DNA of 64,000 nt from Shimazuella alba (GCF_009831235.1 NZ_WUUL01000010.1:62001-126000), one strand, 5' to 3'; counted from the stretch's first letter, positions 18,117-27,725 are shown. Made by a program: numbers and translations. The notes: generated by a model not told the origin, from the sequence alone.

Positions 18117-21100
18117 TTGAATTTACAAAATCGTATAGAGAGAATATATGATTTATCACCAATGCAGGAGGGAATGCTCTATCATTCCCTCTCTCTCTCG
18201 AATAAAGAGACTTATTTTGAGCAAATTGGTTTTACGTTGAAGGGCAATGTAGATGTTACGATCTTTGAACAAAGTTTACAAATACTTGTAAATAGACATG
18301 ATATTCTCCGTACCAATTTTGTTTATCAAAATATTGAAAAGCCCCAACAAGTTGTCTTTCAGCAAAAAACAATTCCTGTCTTCTATCGAGATCTATCTAC
18401 TGAATCAGATAGACATGAAATCATCAAAGACTATGAGACTTTAGATCGTCAAAAAGGTTTTCATTTGACCAAAGATGATTTAATGCGTTTTGCAATCTTT
18501 CAATTGGATAAAAATACGATTCATATCATATGGAGTTTTCATCACATCCTGCTTGATGGATGGAGTTGGGGAGTCGTAATGAAAGAGTTGTTGTTCATTT
18601 ACCACGCAAAAATGAGTGGTCAAGCTTTTCACTTACCAGAACCAAAAGCTTATATTCGATTTATTGATTGGTTAAAAGAACAAGATCAGCATGAAGCACT
18701 GAATTATTGGAATCAATACCTCATGGACTATACGGAACGAGCAATGCTGCCGATAAAATCAGCACCATCCCTTCAAGAAACTGACTTTCAACAAATCCAA
18801 TTCCATTTGGGTGAAGAGTTATCAGATCGATTAAACGAGTATGCGAAAAAAAATCATCTGACGTTAAATACTGTCTTTCGAGCTATATGGGGAATTTTGG
18901 TGCAACAATATACCAATCAGCAGGACATTTTATTTGGGACAGTAGTATCTGGTAGATCTGCACTTTTAGAAGGAATCGAGAGTATGGTAGGTTTGTTTAT
19001 TAACACGATACCTGTACGCATAACAAGCGCTGATCATTCATTTTTGGAATTGACAAACCAATTGCATGAAGAATACTCGGCCGCTGAAAAATACAGTTAT
19101 TGTCCACTCTATGAAATACAAAATCAAACATCTCATAAACAAGACCTACTGGATCATATTGTTGTATTTGAAAATTATCCATTGGATCAAGAAGTACAAA
19201 ATATACTTCATGGAGAAGATAGATTTTTACAGATGAGTAAGATGACTGCTTTTGAAAGAACAAACTATCCAATCACTGTGATTGTTATTCCTGATCGCTC
19301 TATCGCAGTGAAAATGATGTATGACAGATCCAAATACGATACGGAGTTTATCTGTCAAATAGAAAGCCACCTAAAGGTAATTGCTCAAAAAGTGCTTGCC
19401 AATCCTTTTCTTAGTATAAAAGAAATGGACTTATTACCAGAAAATCAAAAGGAGATGCTGCAACTCTGGAACACAACAAACGAAGAATGCCCCACTAATA
19501 AATTGATTCATCAATGGTTTGAAGAGCAAGTAGAAAAAACTCCAGATAAAGTTGCTGTCGTTTGTCAAAAGGATCAACTTACGTATCGACAACTTAACAA
19601 GAGGGCAAATCAAATCGCACAAGTGTTACGAGTGGAAGGTATAGGTCCAGATGACCGTGTTGGTTTGATGTTGGAACGTTCGGTAGACATGATTGTGGGA
19701 ATACTAGCCATCTTAAAATCTGGTGGGGCATATGTCCCAATTGACTTGGCATATCCAAAGGACCGTATCAACAATATGTTAATAAACAGCAAAGCAAAGT
19801 GCGTGTTGAGCCAATTCGCCGTGATAGAAAAATTTCATGGATTACAAATGGACTTACCTTGGATTGATATAAAAGAGAAAAAGTATAAAGAATACACAAC
19901 AAGAAATTTACTCCCGATTCAAAAATCTAATCATCTTGCTTATGTTATTTATACATCAGGAACTACAGGAACCCCAAAAGGAGTAATGTTGGAACACCGA
20001 AATCTAGTGAATTTGCTACATTATCAATTACATAAAACGGATGTCTGTTTTGCTCAAAACGTAATGCAATACCAAAGCATTGGATTTGATGTTTCTTTTC
20101 AGGAGATATTTACAACTCTTTTGTCAGGTGGCCAACTTCATATTGTCCCAGAAGAAATAAGAAGAGACGGCAGTGCACTACTACAGATGATAAGCCGTCA
20201 TCATATATCTGTTGCCTATTTCCCAGTTGCACTCCTAAAACATATATTTGAATACCAAGAAAATATTTGGCCGGACTGTTTACAACACTTAATAACTGCT
20301 GGAGAACAACTAATGGTTACTCCATCATTAAAAAAGTTTTTGCAGACTAAAAAAGTCTCTCTGCATAATCATTACGGACCATCGGAGACTCATGTGGTCA
20401 GTACATATACTGTTTTGCCAGAGAGTGAATTTTTGGAAATTCCTCCTATTGGAAAACCAATCGCAAATAATCAAATGTACATTTTAGATCAAAATGGAAA
20501 GCAACAACCAATTGGTACATTAGGCGAGTTGTATTTAGCTGGGGCAAATGTAGGTAGAGGGTACTTAGGAAATGAAGCATTAACAGCAGATAAATTTCTT
20601 GTAAACCCATTTGATAGAAATACAAAAATGTATCGCACAGGTGATATAGCAAGGTGGATGTCGGATGGGAACATCGAGTATCATGGACGAGTAGACCAAC
20701 AAGTAAAAATACGTGGACATCGCGTTGAATTAGGAGAAATTGAAGGAACGATCTTGTTATATCCAAACATAACAGATGTGACCGTGTTAGCTATTAGTAC
20801 CTCCAAACAATCTTCCAGCTTATGTGCTTATGTAGTATCAAAGCAACCAGTGGAAAAAAACAAACTAAAAGCATTCATCCAGCAAATGTTACCATCATAC
20901 ATGGTTCCAACGTATGTGGCACAGGTAGAACAAATTCCTACCAATCAAAATGGAAAAGTCGATCGTATGGCATTGCCAAAACCTATTATTTCACAAAGTA
21001 AAGAAAAGCCCCAGTCAGAACTAGAATGTCAATTAGTAGAATTGTGGGAGGATGTCTTGGGGATAGAAAATATTGGAGTTACAGATGATTTTTTTGCGAT

Positions 21101-21938
21101 TGGTGGACATTCGTTGCATGCGATATCCCTTATGAGTAAGATGCAAAAAACTTTTCAAGCAGCTTTTACCCCGCGTCTGTTATTTCAGAAACCAACGATA
21201 CGACAATTAGCCACACATATTTTTAGTAAAGAACAAGATGAAATGCCAATGACTATATTGCATAACTCAGGTGAAAAATGCATCTTTTGTTTTCCACCTA
21301 TTACAGGGTACGGGATGGTCTTCGCTGAATTGGCTAGATTGGTCGGTATGTATACGTTTGTGGGATTTGACTTTATCGATGAGAAGAATCAGGTTGACCT
21401 ATATTGCGACATGATCCTCAAGCTGCAAAAAGAAGGCCCACACATTTTACTGGGTTACTCAGCTGGAGGTCCGTTAGCATTTGAAGTTGCAAAAATGTTA
21501 GAACAAAGAGGGTTTGAGGTATCTGATGTCATCATAATGGATGCTGAGCCTCGAAAAAAGGAATTTATTCACGGTGAAATAGAATTACAGGAAACAGCGC
21601 AACAAGCAACTGATTATTTTACTTCCCACGCGCGTTTTCATCACTACTTTGATGAGGTGGCAAAAAAAGATTTAGCCCAAATGATAACCAAATATCTGCG
21701 TTATTGGAATAACCTAAGGACAACTGGAACCATTGAGGCTACGATTCATCAAATTATTGCAGAAGATGTAGCCAAAGATCGTGTCCACTGGACCCGTTTT
21801 TCTCCCTATTCTCATTTTTACCATGGTAAAGGAAAACATGATGAGATGTTGTTGGAAGAAAATCTAGCACATTTAGTACAGATTGTAAAAGGGATATTAT
21901 CCTCCACGTCAGCAAAGACTGCCCAGTACAGTATATAA
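18117..21938 (+). CDS. NRPS subunit 3: C-A-T-TE (Pro, release)
   Basis: A 1273-residue terminal module starting at a TTG one base after the previous stop, with AAGGGGAG upstream. The C domain (YDLSPMQEGMLYHSL, HHILLDG at 142) is of the D-donor class, matching the upstream E domain. The A-domain pocket reads D-V-Q-Y-I-A-H-V-V-K, a proline-type code. The carrier protein serine is about 999 in IGGHS. The type I thioesterase (about 1035-1273) has GYSAGG with nucleophile Ser 1115, Asp 1142 in IMDAEP and His 1241 in HDEML, so the triad looks intact. It would release a tetrapeptide, linear or cyclic. No MbtH-like protein, phosphopantetheinyl transferase or dedicated exporter is visible nearby. Confidence 0.93.
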   Translation: MNLQNRIERIYDLSPMQEGMLYHSLSLSNKETYFEQIGFTLKGNVDVTIFEQSLQILVNRHDILRTNFVYQNIEKPQQVVFQQKTIPVFYRDLSTESDRHEIIKDYETLDRQKGFHLTKDDLMRFAIFQLDKNTIHIIWSFHHILLDGWSWGVVMKELLFIYHAKMSGQAFHLPEPKAYIRFIDWLKEQDQHEALNYWNQYLMDYTERAMLPIKSAPSLQETDFQQIQFHLGEELSDRLNEYAKKNHLTLNTVFRAIWGILVQQYTNQQDILFGTVVSGRSALLEGIESMVGLFINTIPVRITSADHSFLELTNQLHEEYSAAEKYSYCPLYEIQNQTSHKQDLLDHIVVFENYPLDQEVQNILHGEDRFLQMSKMTAFERTNYPITVIVIPDRSIAVKMMYDRSKYDTEFICQIESHLKVIAQKVLANPFLSIKEMDLLPENQKEMLQLWNTTNEECPTNKLIHQWFEEQVEKTPDKVAVVCQKDQLTYRQLNKRANQIAQVLRVEGIGPDDRVGLMLERSVDMIVGILAILKSGGAYVPIDLAYPKDRINNMLINSKAKCVLSQFAVIEKFHGLQMDLPWIDIKEKKYKEYTTRNLLPIQKSNHLAYVIYTSGTTGTPKGVMLEHRNLVNLLHYQLHKTDVCFAQNVMQYQSIGFDVSFQEIFTTLLSGGQLHIVPEEIRRDGSALLQMISRHHISVAYFPVALLKHIFEYQENIWPDCLQHLITAGEQLMVTPSLKKFLQTKKVSLHNHYGPSETHVVSTYTVLPESEFLEIPPIGKPIANNQMYILDQNGKQQPIGTLGELYLAGANVGRGYLGNEALTADKFLVNPFDRNTKMYRTGDIARWMSDGNIEYHGRVDQQVKIRGHRVELGEIEGTILLYPNITDVTVLAISTSKQSSSLCAYVVSKQPVEKNKLKAFIQQMLPSYMVPTYVAQVEQIPTNQNGKVDRMALPKPIISQSKEKPQSELECQLVELWEDVLGIENIGVTDDFFAIGGHSLHAISLMSKMQKTFQAAFTPRLLFQKPTIRQLATHIFSKEQDEMPMTILHNSGEKCIFCFPPITGYGMVFAELARLVGMYTFVGFDFIDEKNQVDLYCDMILKLQKEGPHILLGYSAGGPLAFEVAKMLEQRGFEVSDVIIMDAEPRKKEFIHGEIELQETAQQATDYFTSHARFHHYFDEVAKKDLAQMITKYLRYWNNLRTTGTIEATIHQIIAEDVAKDRVHWTRFSPYSHFYHGKGKHDEMLLEENLAHLVQIVKGILSSTSAKTAQYSI

Positions 21939-21946
21939 AAGCTTTC

Positions 21947-21978
21947 CCTTCGATTGCATATATCGGAGGGATTTTATT
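21947..21978 (+). terminator. Terminator of the NRPS operon
   Basis: Arms CCCTTCGAT and ATCGGAGGG (one G-U pair) around TGCAT-type loop bases, followed by ATTTTATTATATT. It starts within 10 bases of the stop of the thioesterase gene. Confidence 0.65.
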
Positions 21979-22031
21979 ATATTCTTCTCCTCTTATTCGA
22001 GATACAATAAAATTTGTGAGGAGTGGGAGCC

Positions 22032-22655
22032 ATGAGTTTTATTACACCAACAAATTACATAGAACAAAAGAAACAATGGCCAGAAAGAGGTAAACACATT
22101 TTAGCTACCTATGACGAAAATTCGATTATCATGTATCAAGCATATAATCCAAAGATAGGTATCTACGCAGCACAGAATCAAAAGTTCGGTGGCGATTTCT
22201 CCATGAACCGAATGACTTGGATTAAACCTAACTTTTTGTGGATGATGTATCGATCTGGATGGGGGACGAAAGTAAATCAAGAAGTAACATTAGCCATACG
22301 ATTGAAACGAGACGGTTTTGAACAAATCTTGAGATCAGCAGTACATAGTAGTTATCAATCTTTGTATGGGACCGAAGAAAACTGGAAACAAGCCGTAAAA
22401 GAATCTACCGTTCGCCTTCAATGGGATCCTGATCATGATCCATTTGGGAGAAAGGAGGAGAGAAAAGCGATTCAGTTGGGATTAAGAGGGGAAAGCTTAA
22501 AGCGTTATGTCAGCGAGTGGATTATCGAGATAGAGGATATTTCTTCGTTTGTAGCAGAGCAACGTCAGATCCTTCAAGAGCACAATCTATCAAAATTGAT
22601 GGTGCCAAGTGAAACGGTTTTTCAACCTATCTATAAATCTTCTGCGTTAGATTAG
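22032..22655 (+). CDS. DUF4291 family protein
   Basis: A 207-residue protein. The ATG at 22032 is preferred because GAGGAG lies 8 bases upstream; a GTG nine bases earlier overlaps that site. Family signature segments are NSIIMYQAYNPKIGIYA near the N terminus, the central MTWIKPNFLWMMYRSGWGTK, and VRLQWDPDHDPFG. These are characteristic of DUF4291. The biochemical function of the family is not known to me. It stands alone after the NRPS terminator and is not obviously part of the peptide pathway. Confidence 0.8.
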   Translation: MSFITPTNYIEQKKQWPERGKHILATYDENSIIMYQAYNPKIGIYAAQNQKFGGDFSMNRMTWIKPNFLWMMYRSGWGTKVNQEVTLAIRLKRDGFEQILRSAVHSSYQSLYGTEENWKQAVKESTVRLQWDPDHDPFGRKEERKAIQLGLRGESLKRYVSEWIIEIEDISSFVAEQRQILQEHNLSKLMVPSETVFQPIYKSSALD

Positions 22656-22707
22656 TCATGATGAGAGGTCTGGATGATGACGAATCATCATCCAGCTCGA
22701 TATTCTC

Positions 22708-23001
22708 CTACGAAAGTAGCTCTATCAATTCCTTAGGTGTTGCTTGCTCAAAAAATTCGATGGGAAAACTCATACTACCTCTAACCATGTCAATAACTTT
22801 TCGATAATCCGTTCTCTTGAGTACGTTTCGATCTGTTTTCTCTATAACGTGCAAGAGTCGATCAGCATCTGTAATGTGTTTATTAGTTAGAAAAACGCGG
22901 GCAGTAGCAGTAAATCGGATGAGCTCAAAGCATTTAAATTCTGGCTTTTTTGTTATTTCATTCAACACATTTTCAAGTTCCTTTTTTGTTCTGCCAGCCA
23001 T
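22708..23001 (-). CDS. Small hypothetical protein
   Basis: A 97-residue protein that I do not recognise. It is charged, mostly helical in appearance, and has no membrane segment or signal peptide. The minus-strand start ATG has AAGGAGCT upstream, a good ribosome binding site, which supports translation. Opposite-strand neighbours are the DUF4291 gene and, 170 bases upstream on the same strand, the XRE/TPR regulator. The content KRTDYRKVIDMVRGSMSFP does not match a family I can name. Confidence 0.6.
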   Translation of the reverse strand: MAGRTKKELENVLNEITKKPEFKCFELIRFTATARVFLTNKHITDADRLLHVIEKTDRNVLKRTDYRKVIDMVRGSMSFPIEFFEQATPKELIELLS

Positions 23002-23170
23002 TGATAGCTCCTTATGTATGTCACGCGGAGAATTCTATTCTATTATAAGATAACGGTATGGTATTTCTAAACAACAAAATAGCCATTCCCGTTGTATTTT
23101 AAAGGAAATGGCTAAGTTTTTCATCAATCCCCAGATGGATGAGTCCCATAAAGCATGGAGAGACCTCCTT

Positions 23171-24430
23171 TCAGGATATCTTTGCATTTGAAAAATATTG
23201 TTTGGAGTATTTAAGATAATTATCGTAGTCTTCCAGCTGAAGATATACTTGGGCAAGTCCAGACAGAGTTTGTAATTTAGTCGGTTGGTCTATTGCATTC
23301 TGTAGTATTTGCATGTAGTACTGTATTGCCTCATTGTAATTCATATTAAGTTGAAAGGTTTTTGCGAGTTGTAACATGGTTTTGGTGTATTCTAACATGT
23401 TATTTTGTTTTTTCGCAATACGAACGGTTTTCTGTAAGACTTTTTGAGAAAGAGAGTATTTTTGTTGTTCTTGATAGAGAATGCCTAATTGCAAATATGC
23501 TTGAAGAACCAACTGATGTCTTTTGGTTATGCTGTCTTCTAAGCTGATTGCTGTTAAAAGACATTTTTCAGCATGGCGAGCATAGTTTCTGTTTTTGTAT
23601 ATATGAGAAAGGGTGATATATAGTTCCAGTTGTCTTTCGTAGTTATTATTGATATGAGCTAGTTCCAGCCCTTTTTTTGCACAAGCAAATGCTTCCTCAT
23701 ACATTTTGATTTCAAGATTTAATTCTGCTTGAAAATCATAAATTCCTATAACCGTATCCATGTTAAGATCAAAGGAATCTACCTTGATCTGACTGATAGT
23801 TTTCAATGCTTCCTCTGTTCTGCCTAAATTGTATAAATAGATCGACCGATTGGATAACAATGTCGTGTGAAGATATTTGCGTTCTCCATTTAACACAAAA
23901 GAAGATATTCCTTCGTTTGTAAAATGAAGAGCTTGTTCGTATTGGTTTTTACGAAAAGCAATGATTGCTAGGTGGTTAAGACAGTATGGTTTTAAATTTG
24001 TTTTCTCGCTGTCAATTTCTTTTTCTAAGTTTTTTAGGCATTCTTTAAAAAATGTAGTTGATTTTTCATCCTGATTTAGCTTAAAGTAACAACGACCCTT
24101 CAGAAAATCGAGAATCGCTCCTTGGTATTTATTTTGGAGTTGATTTATTTTTTTTAGTACAGAATTAGGACTTCGGTTTATTTTATTTTCGAGCGAGAGT
24201 AAATCAAGATATTTTTCTTCTTTCTCTTCTTGTTCTTGTTGGGTTAACTCATAAAGATGGATATCTAACTTTCTTAGCAAGTAATTGATTTTAGCCGGAT
24301 TTTTGGATAGTCCTCTCTCAATTGCAGAAAGTGTTGCTCTTGGTATATATTCATCAGCAAGGTCATCTAATGTCATACGGCGTTCTTTTCGAACTTTGCG
24401 AATATAAGATCCAATTTTAGGGATATCCAT
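23171..24430 (-). CDS. XRE-type HTH regulator with TPR-like repeats
   Basis: A 419-residue protein. Residues 5-60 form a lambda-repressor-type helix-turn-helix (IGSYIRKVRKERRMTLDDLADEY with SAIERGLSKNP). The rest, from about residue 75, consists of repeated helix pairs with TPR spacing such as QALHFTNEGISSF, EEAFACAKKGLEL and SLSQKVLQKTVRIAKKQ. This architecture is shared by the RRNPP family (PlcR, NprR, Rgg), whose TPR domains bind short signalling peptides. No Phr-like peptide gene is visible next to it, so peptide sensing is inference. AGAGGTGG precedes the ATG. It is divergent from two small genes starting at 24779 and lies 1.2 kb past the NRPS operon. Confidence 0.8.
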   Translation of the reverse strand: MDIPKIGSYIRKVRKERRMTLDDLADEYIPRATLSAIERGLSKNPAKINYLLRKLDIHLYELTQQEQEEKEEKYLDLLSLENKINRSPNSVLKKINQLQNKYQGAILDFLKGRCYFKLNQDEKSTTFFKECLKNLEKEIDSEKTNLKPYCLNHLAIIAFRKNQYEQALHFTNEGISSFVLNGERKYLHTTLLSNRSIYLYNLGRTEEALKTISQIKVDSFDLNMDTVIGIYDFQAELNLEIKMYEEAFACAKKGLELAHINNNYERQLELYITLSHIYKNRNYARHAEKCLLTAISLEDSITKRHQLVLQAYLQLGILYQEQQKYSLSQKVLQKTVRIAKKQNNMLEYTKTMLQLAKTFQLNMNYNEAIQYYMQILQNAIDQPTKLQTLSGLAQVYLQLEDYDNYLKYSKQYFSNAKIS

Positions 24431-24778
24431 GTTATTCCACCTCTGATTGGAACATTTATTATAATAATCTATAAATTATGATTCGTTGTCAATTCGAGAA
24501 TTATCGACTGTTATGAGAAAATAACATGAAAATGCAGTGTATAAGTATATTTCTTCTAGGATTATGATAATACATAAAAGATTTATCTTGTTTTTGTAAT
24601 ATATTGAATTTGGATTTTTTAACTTTTATACTAAAGATAAGTGGAATAAGTAGTCGAATTCATTCTATTTTATAAATTTTTTCAACTATTTTCTTCAAGA
24701 GAAGCTCCGTTTTTTTAGATGAAGTATTTCTGTTATTTGAATTTAACTTTACAAATAAACAGAGAAGGGTGAGAAAAA
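24431..24778. other. Divergent intergenic region, AT-rich
   Basis: About 350 bases between the XRE/TPR regulator and the plus-strand small genes. It is strongly AT-rich and must contain two divergent promoters. No hairpin with a clear role, RNA gene or peptide gene is evident. A 17-codon frame from 24719 has no support. Confidence 0.5.
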
Positions 24779-25015
24779 ATGGGATGTAAATTTGAGAAAT
24801 TCCAGTTGGTTTTGAAGACAAACCAAGAAAACAAAGATATTGAACTGCATTTGGTGGATGGCGGAACCATCAAACTAACTTTTTTAAATACAGAAATTTT
24901 TGATATGGCAAACGGAAGTACATTTGTATTGGGGAGAGCAGTTGATCAGGAAGCAGGCTTTATTGATGAGTTGTGTGTCTATTCCAGTGAGGAAGAACAT
25001 TGGAAGAAGCAGTAA
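24779..25015 (+). CDS. Small hypothetical protein
   Basis: A 78-residue protein of unknown function. GAAGGGTGAG precedes the ATG, supporting translation. The sequence is acidic, with alternating hydrophobic residues suggesting a small beta-rich domain (IELHLVDGGTIKLTFLN). No signal peptide or membrane segment. Its end overlaps the start of the next gene by 16 bases, so the two are probably translationally coupled. I cannot assign a family. Confidence 0.55.
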   Translation: MGCKFEKFQLVLKTNQENKDIELHLVDGGTIKLTFLNTEIFDMANGSTFVLGRAVDQEAGFIDELCVYSSEEEHWKKQ

Positions 25016-25320
25016 AGTATCTAGCTTGGCATTTGCTTCATTCGTGTGAAGATACCAATCTCCATGAAAAATTGACGTCGTTTTCTCCCAATGATCGAAA
25101 GCAAATTGTCCAACTTATTCAATGGTGCCTACAAAACGGAAAAAAAATCCAAACACTACTCACACAAGCACATCTGAATCAAATTACCTCCATTCTTAAA
25201 TTTGGAGAAGAGGAAGAAGTAGAGGAGTTTCATTTTCATCTCACCATGTATGTTTTTACATTTGGGTTGGAGAAAATGAAAGGCCAGCTAGATGAGTTAC
25301 TGGAAACAAAAGAAGATTAA
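25000..25320 (+). CDS. Small helical hypothetical protein
   Basis: A 106-residue protein starting at a TTG within the end of the previous gene, with GAGGAAG upstream. It is predicted helical by eye (NDRKQIVQLIQWCLQN ... LNQITSILKFGEEEEVEEF). No catalytic motif is seen. The 16-base overlap with the preceding 78-residue gene suggests the two proteins work together. It is followed by an intrinsic terminator. Function unknown. Confidence 0.55.
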   Translation: MEEAVKYLAWHLLHSCEDTNLHEKLTSFSPNDRKQIVQLIQWCLQNGKKIQTLLTQAHLNQITSILKFGEEEEVEEFHFHLTMYVFTFGLEKMKGQLDELLETKED

Positions 25321-25355
25321 CTTTTGTTATCATGGAAAAGAATAAACAGTAAAAT

Positions 25356-25380
25356 GCCACCAATGAGGTGGTTTTTTTTA
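25356..25380 (+). terminator. Intrinsic terminator
   Basis: Stem CCACC/GGTGG with a 5-base loop and a run of eight T. It closes the two-gene unit ahead of the nitroreductase. Confidence 0.8.
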
Positions 25381-25403
25381 TCATTTAACTTAAGGAGTAA
25401 AAA

Positions 25404-26159
25404 ATGAACGAAACTATAAAAACAATATTAGATCATCGGTCCATTCGGTCTTTTCAAGAGAAGGAATTAGCAGAAGATCAGATTAAGTTAATTGTAGAGA
25501 GTGCGCAAGCAGCTTCCACGTCAAGTTTTGTACAAGCATACACCATTATTGGAGTAAAAGATCCAATAAAAAAAGCTGAATTAGCAAAACTTGCTGGAAA
25601 TCAAGCATATGTAGCTAAAAATGGTCATTTTCTTGTTTTCTGTCTAGATTTGCATCGTATACAACTGGCAGCAGCTATGGAAGGAGTAGAAGAGGTTGCT
25701 ATGTTGGCAAGCTTGAGATCTACTGAGCTTTATACAGTGGGGGTAGTCGATGCTTCCTTAGCAGCTCAGAATGCATCTATCGCGGCAGAATCAATGGGGC
25801 TAGGTATTTGTTATATTGGAGGACTGCGAAATGAACTGGATCAAGTATCTGCTTTATTAAAGACTCCAGAATATGTTGTCCCCTTATTTGGTCTGTGTAT
25901 TGGGTATGTGGATTACCGAACGGATAAGAAACTACGGCTACCCATACCAGCCATATATCACGAAGAAGAATATCTTTCAGACCAGAACATGAAAATGGAA
26001 TTGGAAAAGTACAACAAAGATATAGCTGCGTACTACAAACAGAGAACAGGAGGTAAACGAGAAGATCGTTGGACTCAGATGATGGCGAAACAGTTGTTAA
26101 ACGCAAAAAGATTGTATTTAAAATCATATTTAGCTAGAAAGAAACTCACCCTTGAATAA
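25404..26159 (+). CDS. NfsA/NfrA-type NADPH-dependent nitro/flavin reductase
   Basis: A 251-residue FMN-dependent oxidoreductase. HRSIRSFQEKEL at residues 11-22 is the FMN phosphate-binding segment of the nitroreductase fold. The central LAAQNASIAAESMGLGICYIGGLRNE matches the NfsA/FrxA/NfrA subgroup, and the C-terminal tail YYKQRTGGKREDRWTQMMA is typical of the same subgroup. Such enzymes reduce nitroaromatics, quinones or flavins using NADPH in the cytosol. AAGGAG precedes the ATG. It is monocistronic between two terminators. The physiological substrate is not evident. Confidence 0.88.
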   Translation: MNETIKTILDHRSIRSFQEKELAEDQIKLIVESAQAASTSSFVQAYTIIGVKDPIKKAELAKLAGNQAYVAKNGHFLVFCLDLHRIQLAAAMEGVEEVAMLASLRSTELYTVGVVDASLAAQNASIAAESMGLGICYIGGLRNELDQVSALLKTPEYVVPLFGLCIGYVDYRTDKKLRLPIPAIYHEEEYLSDQNMKMELEKYNKDIAAYYKQRTGGKREDRWTQMMAKQLLNAKRLYLKSYLARKKLTLE

Positions 26160-26194
26160 AGAAAGATGTTAGATCCACTAGGACATCTTTCTTT
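26158..26194 (+). terminator. Terminator after the nitroreductase
   Basis: Perfect 12-base arms AAAGAAAGATGT and ACATCTTTCTTT starting at the stop codon, 13-base loop. Confidence 0.75.
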
Positions 26195-26210
26195 ATTCTG
26201 GCTTCAGCCA

Positions 26211-26235
26211 GTTGTGCACGATTTTTGTGCACAAC
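26211..26235. repeat. Short hairpin GTTGTGCAC/GTGCACAAC, possible IS200 left-end structure
   Basis: Perfect 9-base arms with a 7-base loop, about 110 bases upstream of the IS200-type transposase remnant. Elements of this family carry subterminal hairpins recognised by TnpA. The assignment rests on position and structure only. Confidence 0.35.
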
Positions 26236-26344
26236 AGAAAATCACCTGCTATGCGGATGAATGACAATTTGGTTATACCAAAAATCTCTTCCTCCGTTAG
26301 AATGTAGTTGTTCTGGCTATATTGTAACGAAAGGAAGAGGAGAA

Positions 26345-26735
26345 ATGTTCAAACAAAGCGAATACTTATCCCACACGAAGTGGTTTGTAAGTATCATATT
26401 GTTTTATAGACGAAAAGTTCTATACGATCAATATCGGAAGAGTTTACGAGAGATCATTAAAAACGATTATATGCATACAAAGGAGTAGAGATATTAGAAG
26501 GTCATATGATGCCAGATCATGTGCATCTTCTATTGAGAATCCCACCCAAAATAAGTATGTCGAGTTTCATCGGGTATTGAAAGGGGAAAAGCGCATAGAT
26601 AATGTGATGTTCGATAAACATGCAAATTTAAAAATATAAAATTGGAAATCGTCATTTTGGGTCAGAGGGTTACTTGTATTGATAAGAACCTTACACTTTT
26701 ACAAGTTTTGCTGAATCAACCGCATTGGTAAAATA
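26345..26735 (+). pseudogene. Decayed IS200/IS605-type TnpA transposase
   Basis: The first frame reads YLSHTKWFVSIILFYRRKVLYDQYRKSLREII, which aligns with the opening of Y1 transposases. A second frame then gives EILEGHMMPDHVHLLLRIPP, with the HVH (HUH) metal-binding motif, followed by ISMSSFIGY. A third region reads FDKHANLK and SFWVRG. Several frameshifts and stops break the roughly 150-residue protein, and the tyrosine-containing C terminus is degraded. No TnpB is present. It is a dead insertion. Confidence 0.8.
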
Positions 26736-27725
26736 ATAACATGGTTTACTAGACAACAAGAGGATATCCTATCCTATTTAGAATGGCTGGTTACAAAACT
26801 AAACTGGCTTGCTTAATGTTTGGATTCAGATAAATATTTTTTTGTGTTAACTCACAGGTGATTTTGTATGGAACCTAAAGCAACGAAAATATCTTGATCA
26901 TCTTCCCCTTTTGAGAAAGAAAAAGAATTTCAATATAAAGTGAGTAATACAAAACACCTACTATTTACTTAACGTGTAGGTAAATAGTAGATGTTTTGTA
27001 TCTAGAATATGTCTAAATGTGTGTTTTTTACCGAAATGATTCGTGGACCCCATGCCCCTCAAGTTAATAAGGCCTAGTGACAGGGTTCCTACCAAAGACC
27101 GAAAGGACCGAAAAGTAGAAGGTAAGATATTCATTGAAAAGATCGTCATTTGCTTGAGCAGTTAGTTCCAAAGCTTTAATTCTTCTAAACGTGTTTTCTG
27201 GGGACTACCTACCTTTGACTAGGCATAATTGTTCTCAATTGATGGAAATAAACCAGTAAGAACATTGCGAGCTTCAGCTAAATCTTCCTGAGTGTAATAA
27301 TGAGGTCTTTGGTTCCAGACGAGACGTTTTCTAGTATGGATAAACTGATGTACATAACATTGAGTCGTTTTTTACTAAGGTAGTATTTGTGCCTTTCTAT
27401 GTCATTTGAAACAATTGCCGAACAACCAAATTGTCAGTACAATAACCTTATGAAAGTATGAAAAACTAGACTTGATACCTGTATTTTCTAAAACAATCTT
27501 CCAGCCGTGCTATACACCTCTACTTTGCGATCTATGGTAGGAACCCTGTCGCTGTACCTCCTTGCTGTACACAGCTAGCAGTTTTTTAACGGTTGTCTCT
27601 GTTGCAGAACCAAAGATTCCATCAATTAACGATGACTATAGTCATTTTCCGTTTTCAGATAAAAGCTGTTTCAAAATTACCTGATCTGAATTAATATAAA
27701 TAATATGAGGAGAGGAGGATGAACA
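26736..27725. other. About 1 kb of non-coding or relict DNA
   Basis: No intact gene is found here. It holds an inverted repeat at 26948-27000 and a minus-strand stretch at about 27365-27220 that reads RKRLVWNQRPHYYTQEDLAE ... VLTGLFPSIENNYA then stop. That stretch looks like the end of a lost gene, but I cannot name its family. The TetR gene's promoter must lie near 27640-27720. Confidence 0.5.
26948..27000. repeat. 20-bp inverted repeat (one mismatch)
   Basis: ACAAAACACCTACTATTTAC and GTAAATAGTAGATGTTTTGT face each other across about 12 bases, giving a long stem. It ends in no T-run. It could be a miniature inverted-repeat element or a stable RNA stem in relict DNA. Confidence 0.55.

Noticed and set aside
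22032-22655. DUF4291 gene as a member of the NRPS pathway
   Set aside because: It lies beyond the operon terminator with its own leader and no tailoring-enzyme motif.
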